This document shows, in pieces, positions 52,129-61,751 of a DNA stretch of 64,000 bases (the first letter of the stretch is position 1; every line of letters starts with the position of its first letter). This stretch comes from Mycobacterium vicinigordonae (GTDB lineage Bacteria > Actinomycetota > Actinomycetes > Mycobacteriales > Mycobacteriaceae): positions 3,906,001 to 3,970,000 of the forward strand of contig NZ_CP059165.1 of NCBI RefSeq assembly GCF_013466425.1. Direction: 5' to 3'. Made by a program: the position numbers and the translations under genes. The notes under the pieces were generated by a model that was given only the letters and a program-made list of their open reading frames with translations, did not search any database and was not told the DNA's origin.

Positions 52129-53025
52129 CTAGGCCGGCCGCGCGACGATGGTCGGCGTGCGGATAGAGTGGACGACGGCGTTGCTGACCGAACCTAGCAG
52201 CATTCGTTTCAGACCCCCTCTGCCGTGGCTGCCCAACACCACCAGCTGGGCGGTGTGGGCCCGGTCGATCAGCGCCTGGGCCGGCCGGCCGCCACTAATG
52301 ACGCGATGGACGCTGACGTCGGGATATCGTTCCTGCCAGCCCGCCAGGCGCTCGGCCAGCACTTCTTCCACCGCAGAGCTCATCACGGGCCAGTCCAGCC
52401 CTGGCAAGTCGGCCGCGTCCACGTCGCTCCACGCGTGTAGCGCCACCAGATCGACTCCGCGGTACGACGCCTCGTCGAAGGCGATCTCCGTCGCCAGCTC
52501 TGATACCGGTGACCCGTCGATACCTACCAGCACCGGCGCTGCGACGTGTTGTAACTCATGAGCCGCCTGCTGGTCGTAGTCGCGGATGACGGCGACGGGA
52601 CAGGCCGCGCCGTGTAGCACACCGGAGCTGACCGAACCGAGCACGGTTCGTCCGACAGCGCCCCGGCCGTGACTCCCGACCACCATCATTTCCGCGTCCT
52701 GGGACATGTCGATCAGTGTCGGCATCGGCGGCGCGCACCTCAAATCCATTGCAATGGAGATGTCGCGGTCACCGTCCACCTCTTCCTGTGCGAGCTTGAC
52801 GGCGTCCTCGAGGACCCGCGTGGCGTCTTCCTCCTGCCACACGGCGACTCCGGTGGGCAGCGGTACCTGCGGGAACGTCGGCACGAAGGCATTGAGCATG
52901 TGCACCACGGTCAGCGGGAGGTTCCGCATCGCGGCCTCGCGCGCTGCCCACCTAACAGCAGCACACGACTCGGCAGACCCGTCCACCCCGACGACGATGC
53001 CGTGTTGCTTGGGTGAGGTTGACAT
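52129..53025 (-). CDS. Universal stress protein, two tandem Usp domains (Rv2005c-like)
   Basis: A 298-residue protein from ATG 53025 (GAAGGAGAAG upstream). Two Usp domains, the first IVVGVDGSAESCAAVRWAAREAAM and the second PVLVGIDGSPVSELATEIAFDEASY. ATP loops are VVGSHGRGAVGRTVLGSVSSGVLHG and VLGSHGRGGLKRMLLGSVSNAVVHS. It is a clear paralogue of the Usp protein at 44287. It leads the long minus-strand operon that runs to ppsA, Acg, FabH-like genes and the second Usp. The DosR-box-like palindrome at 53075-53094 lies 50 nt upstream, between it and the divergent GH65 gene. Confidence 0.93.
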   Translation of the reverse strand: MSTSPKQHGIVVGVDGSAESCAAVRWAAREAAMRNLPLTVVHMLNAFVPTFPQVPLPTGVAVWQEEDATRVLEDAVKLAQEEVDGDRDISIAMDLRCAPPMPTLIDMSQDAEMMVVGSHGRGAVGRTVLGSVSSGVLHGAACPVAVIRDYDQQAAHELQHVAAPVLVGIDGSPVSELATEIAFDEASYRGVDLVALHAWSDVDAADLPGLDWPVMSSAVEEVLAERLAGWQERYPDVSVHRVISGGRPAQALIDRAHTAQLVVLGSHGRGGLKRMLLGSVSNAVVHSIRTPTIVARPA

Positions 53026-53074
53026 CTGCTTCTCCTTCGACATCCATGACGCTATTGACCGAACCGCCAGGGGT

Positions 53075-53094
53075 CGTGGGGCTTTAGTCCTCAA
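53075..53094. promoter_or_regulatory. DosR-box-like palindrome in divergent Usp / GH65 promoter
   Basis: CGTGGGGCTTTAGTCCTCAA fits the DosR site pattern (GGGACTWWAGTCCC core with GGGGCT and AGTCCT halves). It lies 50 nt upstream of the Usp gene at 53025 and about 73 nt upstream of the GH65 gene start. In M. tuberculosis the orthologous Rv2005c and Rv2006 genes belong to the DosR regulon. A half-site TCGGGACT lies further on at 53135-53142. Confidence 0.75.
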
Positions 53095-53166
53095 CCGGAT
53101 GGACGTGAGGCCTTGGTTGGATCCGATGGCTTGATCGGGACTGGTGATGTTGGAATCGTTTCCGGC

Positions 53167-56100
53167 GTGAGCGAATGGCCGGCAGTCATCGACAGGCGCT
53201 ACCACGACGCGGTGCTTCTGGAACTCGACGCGGTCCTCACCGAGGACGGCTTGGTCCGTGCCTGGGATTCCACGGTCGCGCTGCTGCGGCGGCTGCGCGA
53301 GGTGGGCATCACCACGCTCGCCTACTCTGGTAGAGCCGACTACGCACGCGCGCTGGACGCGGTGGGCCTACGCGAGCTGTTCGATGATGCTCTCACGACA
53401 GACCAATCCGGCGCCCGGCCGCTGTTTACCGCGTTGACCGAATCGGTTCTGCGCCTGGGCATTCCGCCGCGGCGATGTGTGGTCGTCGCGTGGAACCTGG
53501 AAACGGCCTCCATCGGCGCCGCAGCCACCTTCGCACTGCTGGTCGGAATCGACGGCGACCGGCCGGGCACGGTTCTGGTGCCGCCGGACGGTGCGGATGC
53601 GATGGTTGCCGACCTCGCCGAGATCTCGGTGCAGGCGGGCGGCGTCGCCGTGTCTGCGTTACCGGATGCGTTGCTGTCCTACAGCCAGCTAAAGGAACTC
53701 ATCACCTGCCGGCGCCCGACGGTGTTCGTCGACTTCGACACGACTCTGGATACCGGGATAGGGAAATCCCGTGCGGGTTCTCCGACCGAAGATGAGTCCG
53801 GCGCCGCGCTGGCAGAACTGGCTAGCCAATGTCAAGTCGTCGTCCTTTGCGACCGTGACCTTGACGAGGTTCGCGAGCACCTCAAAGGCGAAGGTTTGTG
53901 GTTCGTCGACGGTCGGGGCCAGCGAGTGATCGTCCCGGACAATGCCTGCCGTGGTCTCGCACGCACAGATCTCGACGATGAGCCGGCGCAGCTCCGCCGA
54001 AATACACGATGGCACAGGGGAAAAACAGTGCAATGGGTGCTCGACCTGGCCGCGCTGGGGTCCGGCGCCGGCGATGCTGAGACCGTGTTGCCCATCTTCA
54101 TCGGGCGCGGCCTGCCCGACGAGGACGCTTTCGACGCCGTCCGGTTCGGCGGCTTGGCCATCGTCGTTCGAGGGGACGGCGATGGCCAAGCCATGACTTC
54201 CGCAGCCTCGTTTCGGCTCGACGGCACCGCCTCGGTGGTCGAACTGCTGCGCCGGCTGGCCGCCGATTTGCACGGTGACCTGATGAAGCCGGACGAGGCG
54301 TGGGAGCTCACCTACCACGACTACGACCCGGACAGCGAGCGGCTACGGGAGACCTTGTGTACCGTCGGCAACGGATATCTCGCTACCCGGGGTTGCGCAC
54401 CGGAGGCTACCGCTTCGCCCGCGCACTACGCGGGAACCTACGCCGCCGGCATCTACAATTCGCTGACAGACCAGATCGCGGGCCGGACCATCGAAAACGA
54501 GAGTTTGGTCAACCTCCCCAATTGGTTGTCTTTGACGTTCCGTATCGACGGCGGGGCGTGGTTTAGCGTCGATGACGCCGAATTGTTGGCGTACCGGCAG
54601 AAATTGGACCTCAGGGATGCCACGCTGACGCGCGAACTTCGCTACCGGGACAGCGCGGGACGGACCACCACGATGACCCAGCAGCGGTTCGCGTCGATGC
54701 ACCAGCCGCACGTGGTGGCGATGCGCACCACACTTAGGGCTGAAAACTGGTCCGGGACAGTGGAATTCCAATCATTGGTGGATGGATCGGTACAGAACAC
54801 CATGGTCGAGCGGTATCAGGCCCTGTCGAGCACCCACCTCACCGGCACCGCGATAGAGCACCCGGCGCCCGACTGCGTAATGCTACGAACGCTCACCTCT
54901 CAATCGCAGATCCCGATCGCGGTCGCGGCGCGCAACACGGTGTGGCGGGACGCTGCGCCCGCCGCGGCTCAGTATTCGGCGGTGTGTGAGGACCAGCGCG
55001 GCGGCCACCGCATCGAAATGGCCATCGCGGAGGGTGAAGCGATCAGCCTGGAAAAGGTCGCCACCGTGTTCACCGGTCGCGACTCCGCGATTTCTGAGCC
55101 GGCCCGGACGGCCTGGCGATGCCTTGAGGAAGCCGAGCGCTACGATCACCTGCACCGCCAGCACGCACGCGCCTGGGCTCGCCTGTGGGAGCAGTGCAGC
55201 GTCGGATTGAACGACGGCGCAAAGGCATTGCGGATTCTGCGCCTGCACCTGGTGCATCTGCTGCAAACCCTTTCGCCGCACACCGCCGAACTCGACGCCG
55301 GCGTTCCCGCCCGTGGGCTGCACGGTGAGGCCTACCGGGGGCATATTTTCTGGGACGCGCTGTTCGTGGCCCCGGTGCTGAGCCTGCGGATGCCGAACGT
55401 CACCCGCTCCCTGTTGTTGTACTGGTACCGGCGACTGCCCGAAGCCCGAAGCGCCGCTCGCCGCGCTGGCCACCTCGGCGCAATGTTTCCGTGGCAATCG
55501 GGCAGCGACGGGCGCGAGGCAAGTCAGGAACTTCATCTCAATCCCAAATCCGGTCGCTGGAACCCGGATCCGAGCGCACGAGCACACCATGTCGGTCTGG
55601 CCGTCGCATACAAGACCTGGCAGCACTACCAGGTGACCGGTGATCGCCAGTACCTCATCGACTATGGCGCCGAAATGCTGGTCGAGATCGCGCGATTCTG
55701 GGTAAGCCTGGCTATTTTCGACAACGAGCGCGGCCGCTACGTGATCCGTGGCGTCATCGGCCCCGACGAATTCCATTCCGGCTATCCGGGCCACGAGTAC
55801 GACGGCATCGATAACAACGCCTACTCGAACGTGATGGCGGTGTGGGTGATCACGCAGGCGATGGCAGCCCTGGAGCTGCTTCCGCTGCGGGAGCGACTCG
55901 ATCTGACCGCCCGAATCGGTTTGACGACAGCCGAACTCACCAGATGGACGCATGTGAGTCGGCGCATGTTCGTACCCTTCCACGACGGGGTGATTAGCCA
56001 GTTCGAGGGGTATTCGGAACTCGCCGAGCTGGACTGGGAAGGATATCGGCTGCAGTACGGCAACATTCAGCGTCTCGACCGAATCCTTGAAGCCGAAAAC

Positions 56101-56676
56101 GACAGTGTCAACCGATACAAGGCGTCCAAGCAGGCCGACGTGCTGATGCTGTTCTATCTGCTCTCCACCGAGGAGTTGCTTGGCTTGTTCGGGCGGCTCG
56201 ATTACCACTTCACTCCTGCGCAAATCCCGCGGACGATCGACTACTACCTGGGCCGAACCTCGCATGGATCGACGCTTAGTGCTGTCGTGCATTCCTGGGT
56301 GCTGGCTCGTTCAAACCGGGACAATGCGCTGGAGTATTTCGACGAGGTCCTCGACTCCGACGTCGCCGACATCCAGGGCGGCACCACCGCCGAAGGGATC
56401 CATCTGGCGGCAATGGCGGGCAGCGTGGATCTCCTGCAGCGGTGTTTCACCGGACTGGAGACCCGCGACGACCGCCTGGTGCTGGGGCCGCACTGGCCCG
56501 GCGGCATGGGGCCCATCGAGTTCCCGTTCGTGTATCGCGGTCAACGCCTTCATCTTCGGGTCAGCGGTCGAAGTGCGAGTCTGACCGCGGAAGTTGGGGG
56601 TCACGGTTCGATCGACGTCGAATGCCGTGGGCAGGTACACCGGCTGGCTCCAGGGCAGACCATCGAGGTCACCTGA
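53167..56676 (+). CDS. otsB1: HAD-HAD-GH65 fusion (Rv2006/OtsB1-like) with degenerate HAD domains
   Basis: An 1169-residue protein from GTG 53167. The domains are a beta-phosphoglucomutase-like HAD (about 10-170), an OtsB trehalose-6-phosphate phosphatase-like HAD (about 185-355) and a large GH65 phosphorylase-type domain (about 380-1169; catalytic acid Glu868 in IGPDEFHSGY). In the first HAD the nucleophile position is Glu19 (LLELDAVLT). In the OtsB part, Asp189/Asp191 (VDFDTTLD) remain, but the cap domain is largely missing, and the GDDxTDED motif reads IGRGLPDEDAF. Phosphatase activity is therefore unlikely, and the GH65 part probably carries the function on an alpha-glucoside such as trehalose or maltose. 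M. tuberculosis Rv2006 is longer (about 1327). The DosR-like box is upstream. Confidence 0.9.
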   Translation: MSEWPAVIDRRYHDAVLLELDAVLTEDGLVRAWDSTVALLRRLREVGITTLAYSGRADYARALDAVGLRELFDDALTTDQSGARPLFTALTESVLRLGIPPRRCVVVAWNLETASIGAAATFALLVGIDGDRPGTVLVPPDGADAMVADLAEISVQAGGVAVSALPDALLSYSQLKELITCRRPTVFVDFDTTLDTGIGKSRAGSPTEDESGAALAELASQCQVVVLCDRDLDEVREHLKGEGLWFVDGRGQRVIVPDNACRGLARTDLDDEPAQLRRNTRWHRGKTVQWVLDLAALGSGAGDAETVLPIFIGRGLPDEDAFDAVRFGGLAIVVRGDGDGQAMTSAASFRLDGTASVVELLRRLAADLHGDLMKPDEAWELTYHDYDPDSERLRETLCTVGNGYLATRGCAPEATASPAHYAGTYAAGIYNSLTDQIAGRTIENESLVNLPNWLSLTFRIDGGAWFSVDDAELLAYRQKLDLRDATLTRELRYRDSAGRTTTMTQQRFASMHQPHVVAMRTTLRAENWSGTVEFQSLVDGSVQNTMVERYQALSSTHLTGTAIEHPAPDCVMLRTLTSQSQIPIAVAARNTVWRDAAPAAAQYSAVCEDQRGGHRIEMAIAEGEAISLEKVATVFTGRDSAISEPARTAWRCLEEAERYDHLHRQHARAWARLWEQCSVGLNDGAKALRILRLHLVHLLQTLSPHTAELDAGVPARGLHGEAYRGHIFWDALFVAPVLSLRMPNVTRSLLLYWYRRLPEARSAARRAGHLGAMFPWQSGSDGREASQELHLNPKSGRWNPDPSARAHHVGLAVAYKTWQHYQVTGDRQYLIDYGAEMLVEIARFWVSLAIFDNERGRYVIRGVIGPDEFHSGYPGHEYDGIDNNAYSNVMAVWVITQAMAALELLPLRERLDLTARIGLTTAELTRWTHVSRRMFVPFHDGVISQFEGYSELAELDWEGYRLQYGNIQRLDRILEAENDSVNRYKASKQADVLMLFYLLSTEELLGLFGRLDYHFTPAQIPRTIDYYLGRTSHGSTLSAVVHSWVLARSNRDNALEYFDEVLDSDVADIQGGTTAEGIHLAAMAGSVDLLQRCFTGLETRDDRLVLGPHWPGGMGPIEFPFVYRGQRLHLRVSGRSASLTAEVGGHGSIDVECRGQVHRLAPGQTIEVT

Positions 56677-56713
56677 GGGGCAACCGCTAATCCCGCGAGT
56701 GGCGCCAGACGGG

Positions 56714-57481
56714 TCAGTGCCGCACCAGCAGCACCGAGCAGTCCGGATAGCCTAGGATCGGATGGCAGTTCGGCGTGGCCAGGCCCGGCAGCGTGTCCGC
56801 GTCCGCCTCTCCGATAACCGCGAGATCTATTGCACCGCCATGCTTTCCGGCCAATTCGTGACCAGTGCCCGCGGCGACCACCTGAACAGGAACGTCAGGA
56901 TAGCGGCGGACCCAGCTGTCCACGCGACGGTCGATCTGACGCACCATCGCGTGCCGGCGTCGGCCTTCCTCCATTGCCGCTCGCACGACTTCGTCGTTGT
57001 CGGCTTCGTCGTTCAGCACCACCGCGATCACTCCGAGGCGAGTCGGGGAACCGTCGTAGTTGGTGCGGATGACCGCCACCGGGCAGTGCGCACCAGCCAC
57101 CAATGCGGCGGCAGTCGGCCCCAGAGATCCGTCGGTCGCCCAGCCGCGCCGGGCGGTGCCCACGCAGACCAGGGCCGTATCTTGAGATTCGTCGACCAGA
57201 ACCTGGGCGGGGTCGCCGGACAACACCACCGTGTCAACCTCGACGAACGTACCTTCCTCGCGTGCTGCGCTCTGCACGGCGCACTCCGCCTGCGAAAGCG
57301 CCGTTTCGGCACGCTCAAGGTCCCAGTCGGAGGCTGTGAGTCCGTTGGCTGCGATCACGTACACCAGCCGAAGCGGCACCTGGCGGCTGACGGCCTCGTC
57401 GATCGCCCACTTCGCCGCGTTGACCGCGGCTTGTGAACCGTTGACGCCCACGGTCACCGACTTGGCGTTGAGTGGGTTCAT
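56714..57481 (-). CDS. Universal stress protein (Rv2028c-like)
   Basis: A 255-residue protein with an N-terminal Usp domain (SVTVGVNGSQAAVNAAKWAIDEAVSRQVPLRLVYVI) and a shorter, divergent second half. The first ATP loop (VCVGTARRGWATDGSLGPTAAALV) has replaced the usual VGSRGRG, so ATP binding may be lost. It matches Rv2028c/Rv2026c types in the M. tuberculosis DosR cluster. It lies between the GH65 gene and pfkB. The preceding gap of 51 nt to pfkB's stop suggests co-transcription as pfkB then usp. No DosR box is seen directly upstream. Confidence 0.87.
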   Translation of the reverse strand: MNPLNAKSVTVGVNGSQAAVNAAKWAIDEAVSRQVPLRLVYVIAANGLTASDWDLERAETALSQAECAVQSAAREEGTFVEVDTVVLSGDPAQVLVDESQDTALVCVGTARRGWATDGSLGPTAAALVAGAHCPVAVIRTNYDGSPTRLGVIAVVLNDEADNDEVVRAAMEEGRRRHAMVRQIDRRVDSWVRRYPDVPVQVVAAGTGHELAGKHGGAIDLAVIGEADADTLPGLATPNCHPILGYPDCSVLLVRH

Positions 57482-57531
57482 ATTGGCTCCTGCTTACGAT
57501 TGCTGCGCTTCCCAGGCTAGGGGGTGCACGG

Positions 57532-58545
57532 TCATTTAGGCAGGGGCCGTTCGGCCTCACCTGCAGTGCCCGCACGTGTGACGTCGAGAGGCTGTGCGGC
57601 CAGTTCGAGCAAACTGTTCACGTCCGCGGCCGAGCAGGCCGCTGTACCCGGGGTCAACAGCATCGCGGCGCCCGCGGCGATGCCGAGCCGGATCGCCTCG
57701 GGCAGCGTCCAGCCCCGGCTCAAACCCACCGTGATCCCGGCGACCATCGCGTCACCGGCCCCGACCCCGCTACCCCCGTCCATCGGAACGGCCGGAAATC
57801 GCAGGCCGGCGTCTGCCGTCGCGAGCAGCGCCCCGTGCGAGCCTAGCGACACCACCACGACCTGGGCTCGCCCGAAGGTGATGAGCTCCTGCGCAGCTTC
57901 CAATTGGTCTGCCTCGGTGAGCAATTCACGTCCGACGCATTCCCGTAGTTCACGCACGCTCACCTTCAGCAGGTACACACCGGATGTGACGCACCCGAGG
58001 GCCGCACCCGATGTATCCAGAATCAGCAACGCACCCACGGCGCGGCACAGCTCGGCGACCCTGTCGTAGAAGTCGTCGGGCACACCGGGGGGCAAGCTGC
58101 CGCTGGCCACCACGAACTGCGCCGAGCGAGCCGCCATTCGCAGCTCCTGCAGACATCTGGCCTGTTCCCGGTCACTCAACAGGGGTCCGGGAAGGACAAA
58201 CCGGTATTGGCGGCCAGTGCTGGTTTCGTTGACGGTGAAGCTCTCCCGGGTGGCGGCGTTGATCGGAATCTCGGCGAAGGACACGTCCTCGTCGCTGAGC
58301 AGTTTCGTCAGCAGGCCACCGGTCGATCCGCCCGCGGGGAACACCGCGAATACCGAACCACCCAGAACACTGGCGATCCGGGCGACGTTGACGCCCCCAC
58401 CGCCCGGGTCGTAGCGGGTAGAGCTGCAGCGTAGTTTCTCGGTCGCCCGCACCACCCCCACCGCTGTGGTGACGTCGAGCGCCGGATTCATCGTCAGCGT
58501 GACGATCCGCGGCAATCCTGCGAGCGGCCCGGCCGGACTAACCAT
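57532..58545 (-). CDS. pfkB: PfkB-type sugar kinase (6-phosphofructokinase 2, Rv2029c-like)
   Basis: A 337-residue ribokinase-family kinase. Motifs: GGGGVNVARIASVLGG (substrate lid region) near residue 48, SGSLPPGVPDDFY, and the ATP/catalytic signature DGGSGVGAGDAMVAGITVG with the base Asp. TMNPALDVTT at the N-terminus is the PfkB/LacC-type opening. It phosphorylates fructose-6-phosphate or tagatose-6-phosphate, and in the DosR regulon Rv2029c is the second, glycolysis-related phosphofructokinase. It lies upstream of the Usp gene and downstream of the Rv2030c-like gene, all on the minus strand. Confidence 0.92.
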   Translation of the reverse strand: MVSPAGPLAGLPRIVTLTMNPALDVTTAVGVVRATEKLRCSSTRYDPGGGGVNVARIASVLGGSVFAVFPAGGSTGGLLTKLLSDEDVSFAEIPINAATRESFTVNETSTGRQYRFVLPGPLLSDREQARCLQELRMAARSAQFVVASGSLPPGVPDDFYDRVAELCRAVGALLILDTSGAALGCVTSGVYLLKVSVRELRECVGRELLTEADQLEAAQELITFGRAQVVVVSLGSHGALLATADAGLRFPAVPMDGGSGVGAGDAMVAGITVGLSRGWTLPEAIRLGIAAGAAMLLTPGTAACSAADVNSLLELAAQPLDVTRAGTAGEAERPLPK

Positions 58546-58629
58546 ATTCGTTGACCCTGCCCGTTCTCGGCTGGCTTAGGTGAAGTTACTCGTCGTCTTG
58601 TTCGCGTGCGGGCAGGATTCCGCCTCGGC

Positions 58630-60663
58630 TTACAGGCCGCTCGGATAGGTTTCCGGTGTCTCGCCCGCTATCCACCGGCTGGTGCGCTCGAGTGGTTCCA
58701 GCGCGCGGGTGTGATCGATATGGATCATCGCGTCGAACTGACCGAGCGGTCGCACGTGGAAATAGTGGCTCTGCCGCTCGGTGGCCGGCTGATAAATCAC
58801 TCCGATGGCGCGGCCGAGCCGCACGTCAGCCAGTGGTGCCGCGGCCCGCTGGTCCACGAGCGCGGACACCAGGAACGCCTGCCGCCCGGTCTCGTGGAAC
58901 AGCCCTTCGACGCTGCCCACCAGCGCCGGCCGAACCACCTTGCGCTCGGCGACGCCGCCCCACTCGCTGGCCGCGGTCACCGTGCCCGAGTAGGTGCTCA
59001 ACCCAATCAGCCGCGCCTCGTCGCCGTAGCGCTGACGCACCAGCTGCCCGAGCGTAAGCTGCCCATCGGCCCAGACCTCGGTCGCCGTCGCATCGCCGAC
59101 GTGAGAGTTGTGCGCCCACACCGCAATTCGGGCAGAGGGCGAGTCGCGATCCCGATCCAGGTGCATAAGCAGCGCCTCGAGGGTCTGCGCCATGTGCTGG
59201 TCGCGCAGGTTCCAGGAAGTAACCCGTCCGCTGAACATCGCGCGGTAGTACTCCTCGGCGTTGCGCACCGTCTGCGCATTCTGCTGGGCATAGAACAGCT
59301 CGTCCTGTGCCAGCGGTCCGTCGCTGCTCAGGTACGCGAACGCGTTTCGCTGTAGCTCCACCAGCTGTTCGATCACCTCGTGTTCGCAGCTAGGGCCGGC
59401 GCCGAACGCGGCCGCAAAACCGTACGCCTGGCCGTCGTCGGCGCTGTTGTGGTCGAAGCAGGCGTAGCGGTTCCGCGCCCGGGCCGCCGCGGCCGGGTCG
59501 ACCTTCTCGAGGTAGGTGACCACTTCGCCCATCGACCGATGCAGGCTGTACAGATCCAGCCCATAGAAACCGGCCTGGCGCCCGCCCACTGACGTTTGCC
59601 GCTCGTTGTGTCCGCGCAGCCACTCGGCGAAGTCGCGAACCACGGTGTTGCGCCACATCCAGCCGGGGAAGCGCTCGAATCCGCGCAGCGCCTGCTCGGC
59701 GTCGGCGTCCTCACCCAGGCTGCGGACGTAACGATTGACCCGGTAAGCGTCCGGCCAGTCCGCCTCGGCGGCGACCCCGATGAACCCCTTCTCCTCGATC
59801 AACCATTTGGTGATCTCGGCGCGCGCCTCGTAAAACTCGTGTGTGCCGTGCGAACTCTCCCCGATCAGCACCACTCGCGCGTCGCCAACGATCGCCTCCA
59901 GCACGTCGCTCGGCGGAATGCCCTGGGGCGAATTGATCGCCGCAACATTGAGTACCTCCGCGGGCGTCGGCGTCGAAGGCCTGATCACCGGGATACCGGT
60001 AGTCGGGGTAGCGAGCAGTCGGCGAACCTCCTCGTCACTGACCTGGCTGAAGTCCCAATACGACTCCCCTACCGCCATGAACGGGGTAGGCATCGATGCG
60101 CATACCACGTCGTCGACCACGGCGGCGAACTCTGCGCACGTTGATTCCGGAGCGGCCGGCACTGCAATAACCAGCTCGGCCGGCTCGGCCTCACGCAATG
60201 CCTGCACAGCCGCGAACATGCTTGCACCAGTGGCCAATCCGTCGTCGACGAGTAGCACGGTCTTGCCCGCCACCGCTACCGGCAGACGGCCGTCCCGATA
60301 GGCCGCTTCGCGGCGAGCCAGCTCGCGGCCTTCACGGTCGGCGACGTCACGCAGCTGTTGGGGGGTGATCCGCAGAGCCCGCACCATGTCGTCGTTGATC
60401 ACAACGCGGCCACCGCTCGCCAAAGCTCCGACGGCGAACTCTTCGTGGCCCGGTGCACCCAGCTTTCGGACGATGAACGCGTCCAGCGGAACGTGCAGTC
60501 CCGCCGCCACCTCCCACGCGACGGGCACACCGCCGCGGGCCAGGCCGAGTACCAGCACGTCGGGACGGTCACGGTACGCGCTCAACAGCCCAGCCAGCAC
60601 TTTGCCGGCCTCGCGGCGGTCACGGAAAACGCGCCTCGGGGAGTCCGACGCTGCGCTGGTCAT
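58630..60663 (-). CDS. Phosphoribosyltransferase / erythromycin-esterase fusion (Rv2030c-like)
   Basis: A 677-residue fusion. Residues about 10-215 form a PRTase domain with the PRPP-binding loop [15 protein letters not shown] (136-150). Residues about 240-660 form an erythromycin-esterase/EreA-like domain ([25 protein letters not shown], with Glu-Ser-Ser-His, then [17 protein letters not shown]) containing conserved His and Glu of a putative hydrolase. The same fusion is Rv2030c, a DosR-regulon gene next to hspX in M. tuberculosis; here no hspX is adjacent. The substrate is unknown in all species. It begins at ATG 60663 and ends 84 nt before pfkB. Confidence 0.93.
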   Translation of the reverse strand: MTSAASDSPRRVFRDRREAGKVLAGLLSAYRDRPDVLVLGLARGGVPVAWEVAAGLHVPLDAFIVRKLGAPGHEEFAVGALASGGRVVINDDMVRALRITPQQLRDVADREGRELARREAAYRDGRLPVAVAGKTVLLVDDGLATGASMFAAVQALREAEPAELVIAVPAAPESTCAEFAAVVDDVVCASMPTPFMAVGESYWDFSQVSDEEVRRLLATPTTGIPVIRPSTPTPAEVLNVAAINSPQGIPPSDVLEAIVGDARVVLIGESSHGTHEFYEARAEITKWLIEEKGFIGVAAEADWPDAYRVNRYVRSLGEDADAEQALRGFERFPGWMWRNTVVRDFAEWLRGHNERQTSVGGRQAGFYGLDLYSLHRSMGEVVTYLEKVDPAAAARARNRYACFDHNSADDGQAYGFAAAFGAGPSCEHEVIEQLVELQRNAFAYLSSDGPLAQDELFYAQQNAQTVRNAEEYYRAMFSGRVTSWNLRDQHMAQTLEALLMHLDRDRDSPSARIAVWAHNSHVGDATATEVWADGQLTLGQLVRQRYGDEARLIGLSTYSGTVTAASEWGGVAERKVVRPALVGSVEGLFHETGRQAFLVSALVDQRAAAPLADVRLGRAIGVIYQPATERQSHYFHVRPLGQFDAMIHIDHTRALEPLERTSRWIAGETPETYPSGL

Positions 60664-60713
60664 GGTTTGTCAGTCCTGATCATCAGTGTGCGGAGGGTGC
60701 TCATTTGCGCCTC

Positions 60714-61076
60714 CTAGATCTCGAAGTCGCCGTTATGACGCTGTCCATTCGACCGATCCTGTTTGACCACAGCAAGAGACGGAAGTCCCTGCTCTTTGAG
60801 CCCTTCGTCGATTTCGCGCACGGGGCAACCGGATGCCGAGGTTTGATACCCCAACCCGATGTAGGACATGACGCGTTCCAGGATGAGCCGGAAGGCATCC
60901 CCGTCCTCGGCGAGCCGGGAAAGATCCCTGCGACACAGAAATCCCTCGAGTCGCCTGTCCAACGACCAACTCGCGTACACGGCCTGATCGGCATACGGCG
61001 AGCTCAGAAATTTGCAGGCCAGCGCGTCGACGTCCGCGTCAGTCAACTGCATGGAACCGCTTTGTTCATACACCAT
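60714..61076 (-). CDS. Hypothetical protein, about 120 residues
   Basis: An open frame that ends at 60714. The start is uncertain: ATG 61106, 61076 or 61052; none has a clear ribosome site. From 61076 it is about 120 residues. The N-terminal helix region MQLTDADVDALACKFLSSPYADQAVYASWSLDRRLEGFLCRRDLSRL is followed by GDAFRLILERVMSYIG and a Cys-containing tail ending SNGQRHNGDFEI. Helix-rich, acidic and without signal peptide. I do not recognise the family. It is followed by the Rv2030c-like gene 50 nt downstream, so it may lead that operon. Confidence 0.65.
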   Translation of the reverse strand: MVYEQSGSMQLTDADVDALACKFLSSPYADQAVYASWSLDRRLEGFLCRRDLSRLAEDGDAFRLILERVMSYIGLGYQTSASGCPVREIDEGLKEQGLPSLAVVKQDRSNGQRHNGDFEI

Positions 61077-61312
61077 TTCGCATCCATGGAACGATCGGCC
61101 GGGCATCGGCCATCGGGTGGCACACCGCTGGGGACATGGCTACCTAACTCCTCGCGTGACACCGATCGATGCCGATCAACCCCTAGGCTCCGCCACCTGC
61201 GCATCGGCCAATAGGGTCCTTCGTCACCGTCCCCTGGCCCACTGGGCCTGCGTGGGCCGGACAGACTACGGTCGTCGGTGACGAAAAACCACGACTCGAA
61301 AGGGGCGGGCCG

Positions 61313-61723
61313 ATGCCGGTGTCCGGCGAGGGAGTCACGATCCTCTCAGAGCACGAATGTTGGGATCTGTTGAGCAGTGTGCCGATCGGGCGGCTGGTCA
61401 CCAGCGTCGACGCGCGGCCGGAGATCTTTCCGGTCAACTTCGCCGTGCAACGCCGAACCGTCCTCTTCCGCACCGCCGAAGGCACCAAGCTGATCAGCAC
61501 CGCGATCAACAACCACGTCGTATTCGAGGCCGACGAGTACACCCTCGCCGAGGGATGGAGCGTGATCGTCAAGGGCGTCGCGCGCTCGGTGCGCGACGAC
61601 GAAGACCTCGAGGAGGCCGAGCGCGCGCAGCTGCTGTCCTGGACCGCGCCAACGAAAACGCATTACGTGCGAGTGCTTCCCGAACTGGTCACCGGCCGCA
61701 GGTTCCGCTTCACGCCTCGGTGA
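61313..61723 (+). CDS. Pyridoxamine 5'-phosphate oxidase-fold protein
   Basis: A 136-residue FMN-binding split-barrel protein from ATG 61313, preceded by CGAAAGGGGCGGG. The layout VTILSEHECWDLLSSVPIGRLVTSVDARPEIFPVNFAVQRRTVLFRTAEGTKL is the typical first half of the family. The second half includes GWSVIVKGVARSV and the closing VLPELVTGRRFRF. Members reduce F420 or flavin-linked substrates or degrade heme-like compounds; a DosR member of this type exists in M. tuberculosis (Rv3129), and by similarity of size and context this may be related. No strong DosR box was found directly upstream. Confidence 0.85.
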   Translation: MPVSGEGVTILSEHECWDLLSSVPIGRLVTSVDARPEIFPVNFAVQRRTVLFRTAEGTKLISTAINNHVVFEADEYTLAEGWSVIVKGVARSVRDDEDLEEAERAQLLSWTAPTKTHYVRVLPELVTGRRFRFTPR

Positions 61724-61751
61724 GCGCGCCCCCGCAGCGCGCCACCGAATA

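Noticed and set aside
54883..56292. 469-codon open frame antisense to the GH65 domain
   Set aside because: The opposite strand encodes a well-conserved GH65 domain with GPDEFHSG. The antisense product is low-complexity in Gln/Val/His and has no motif.
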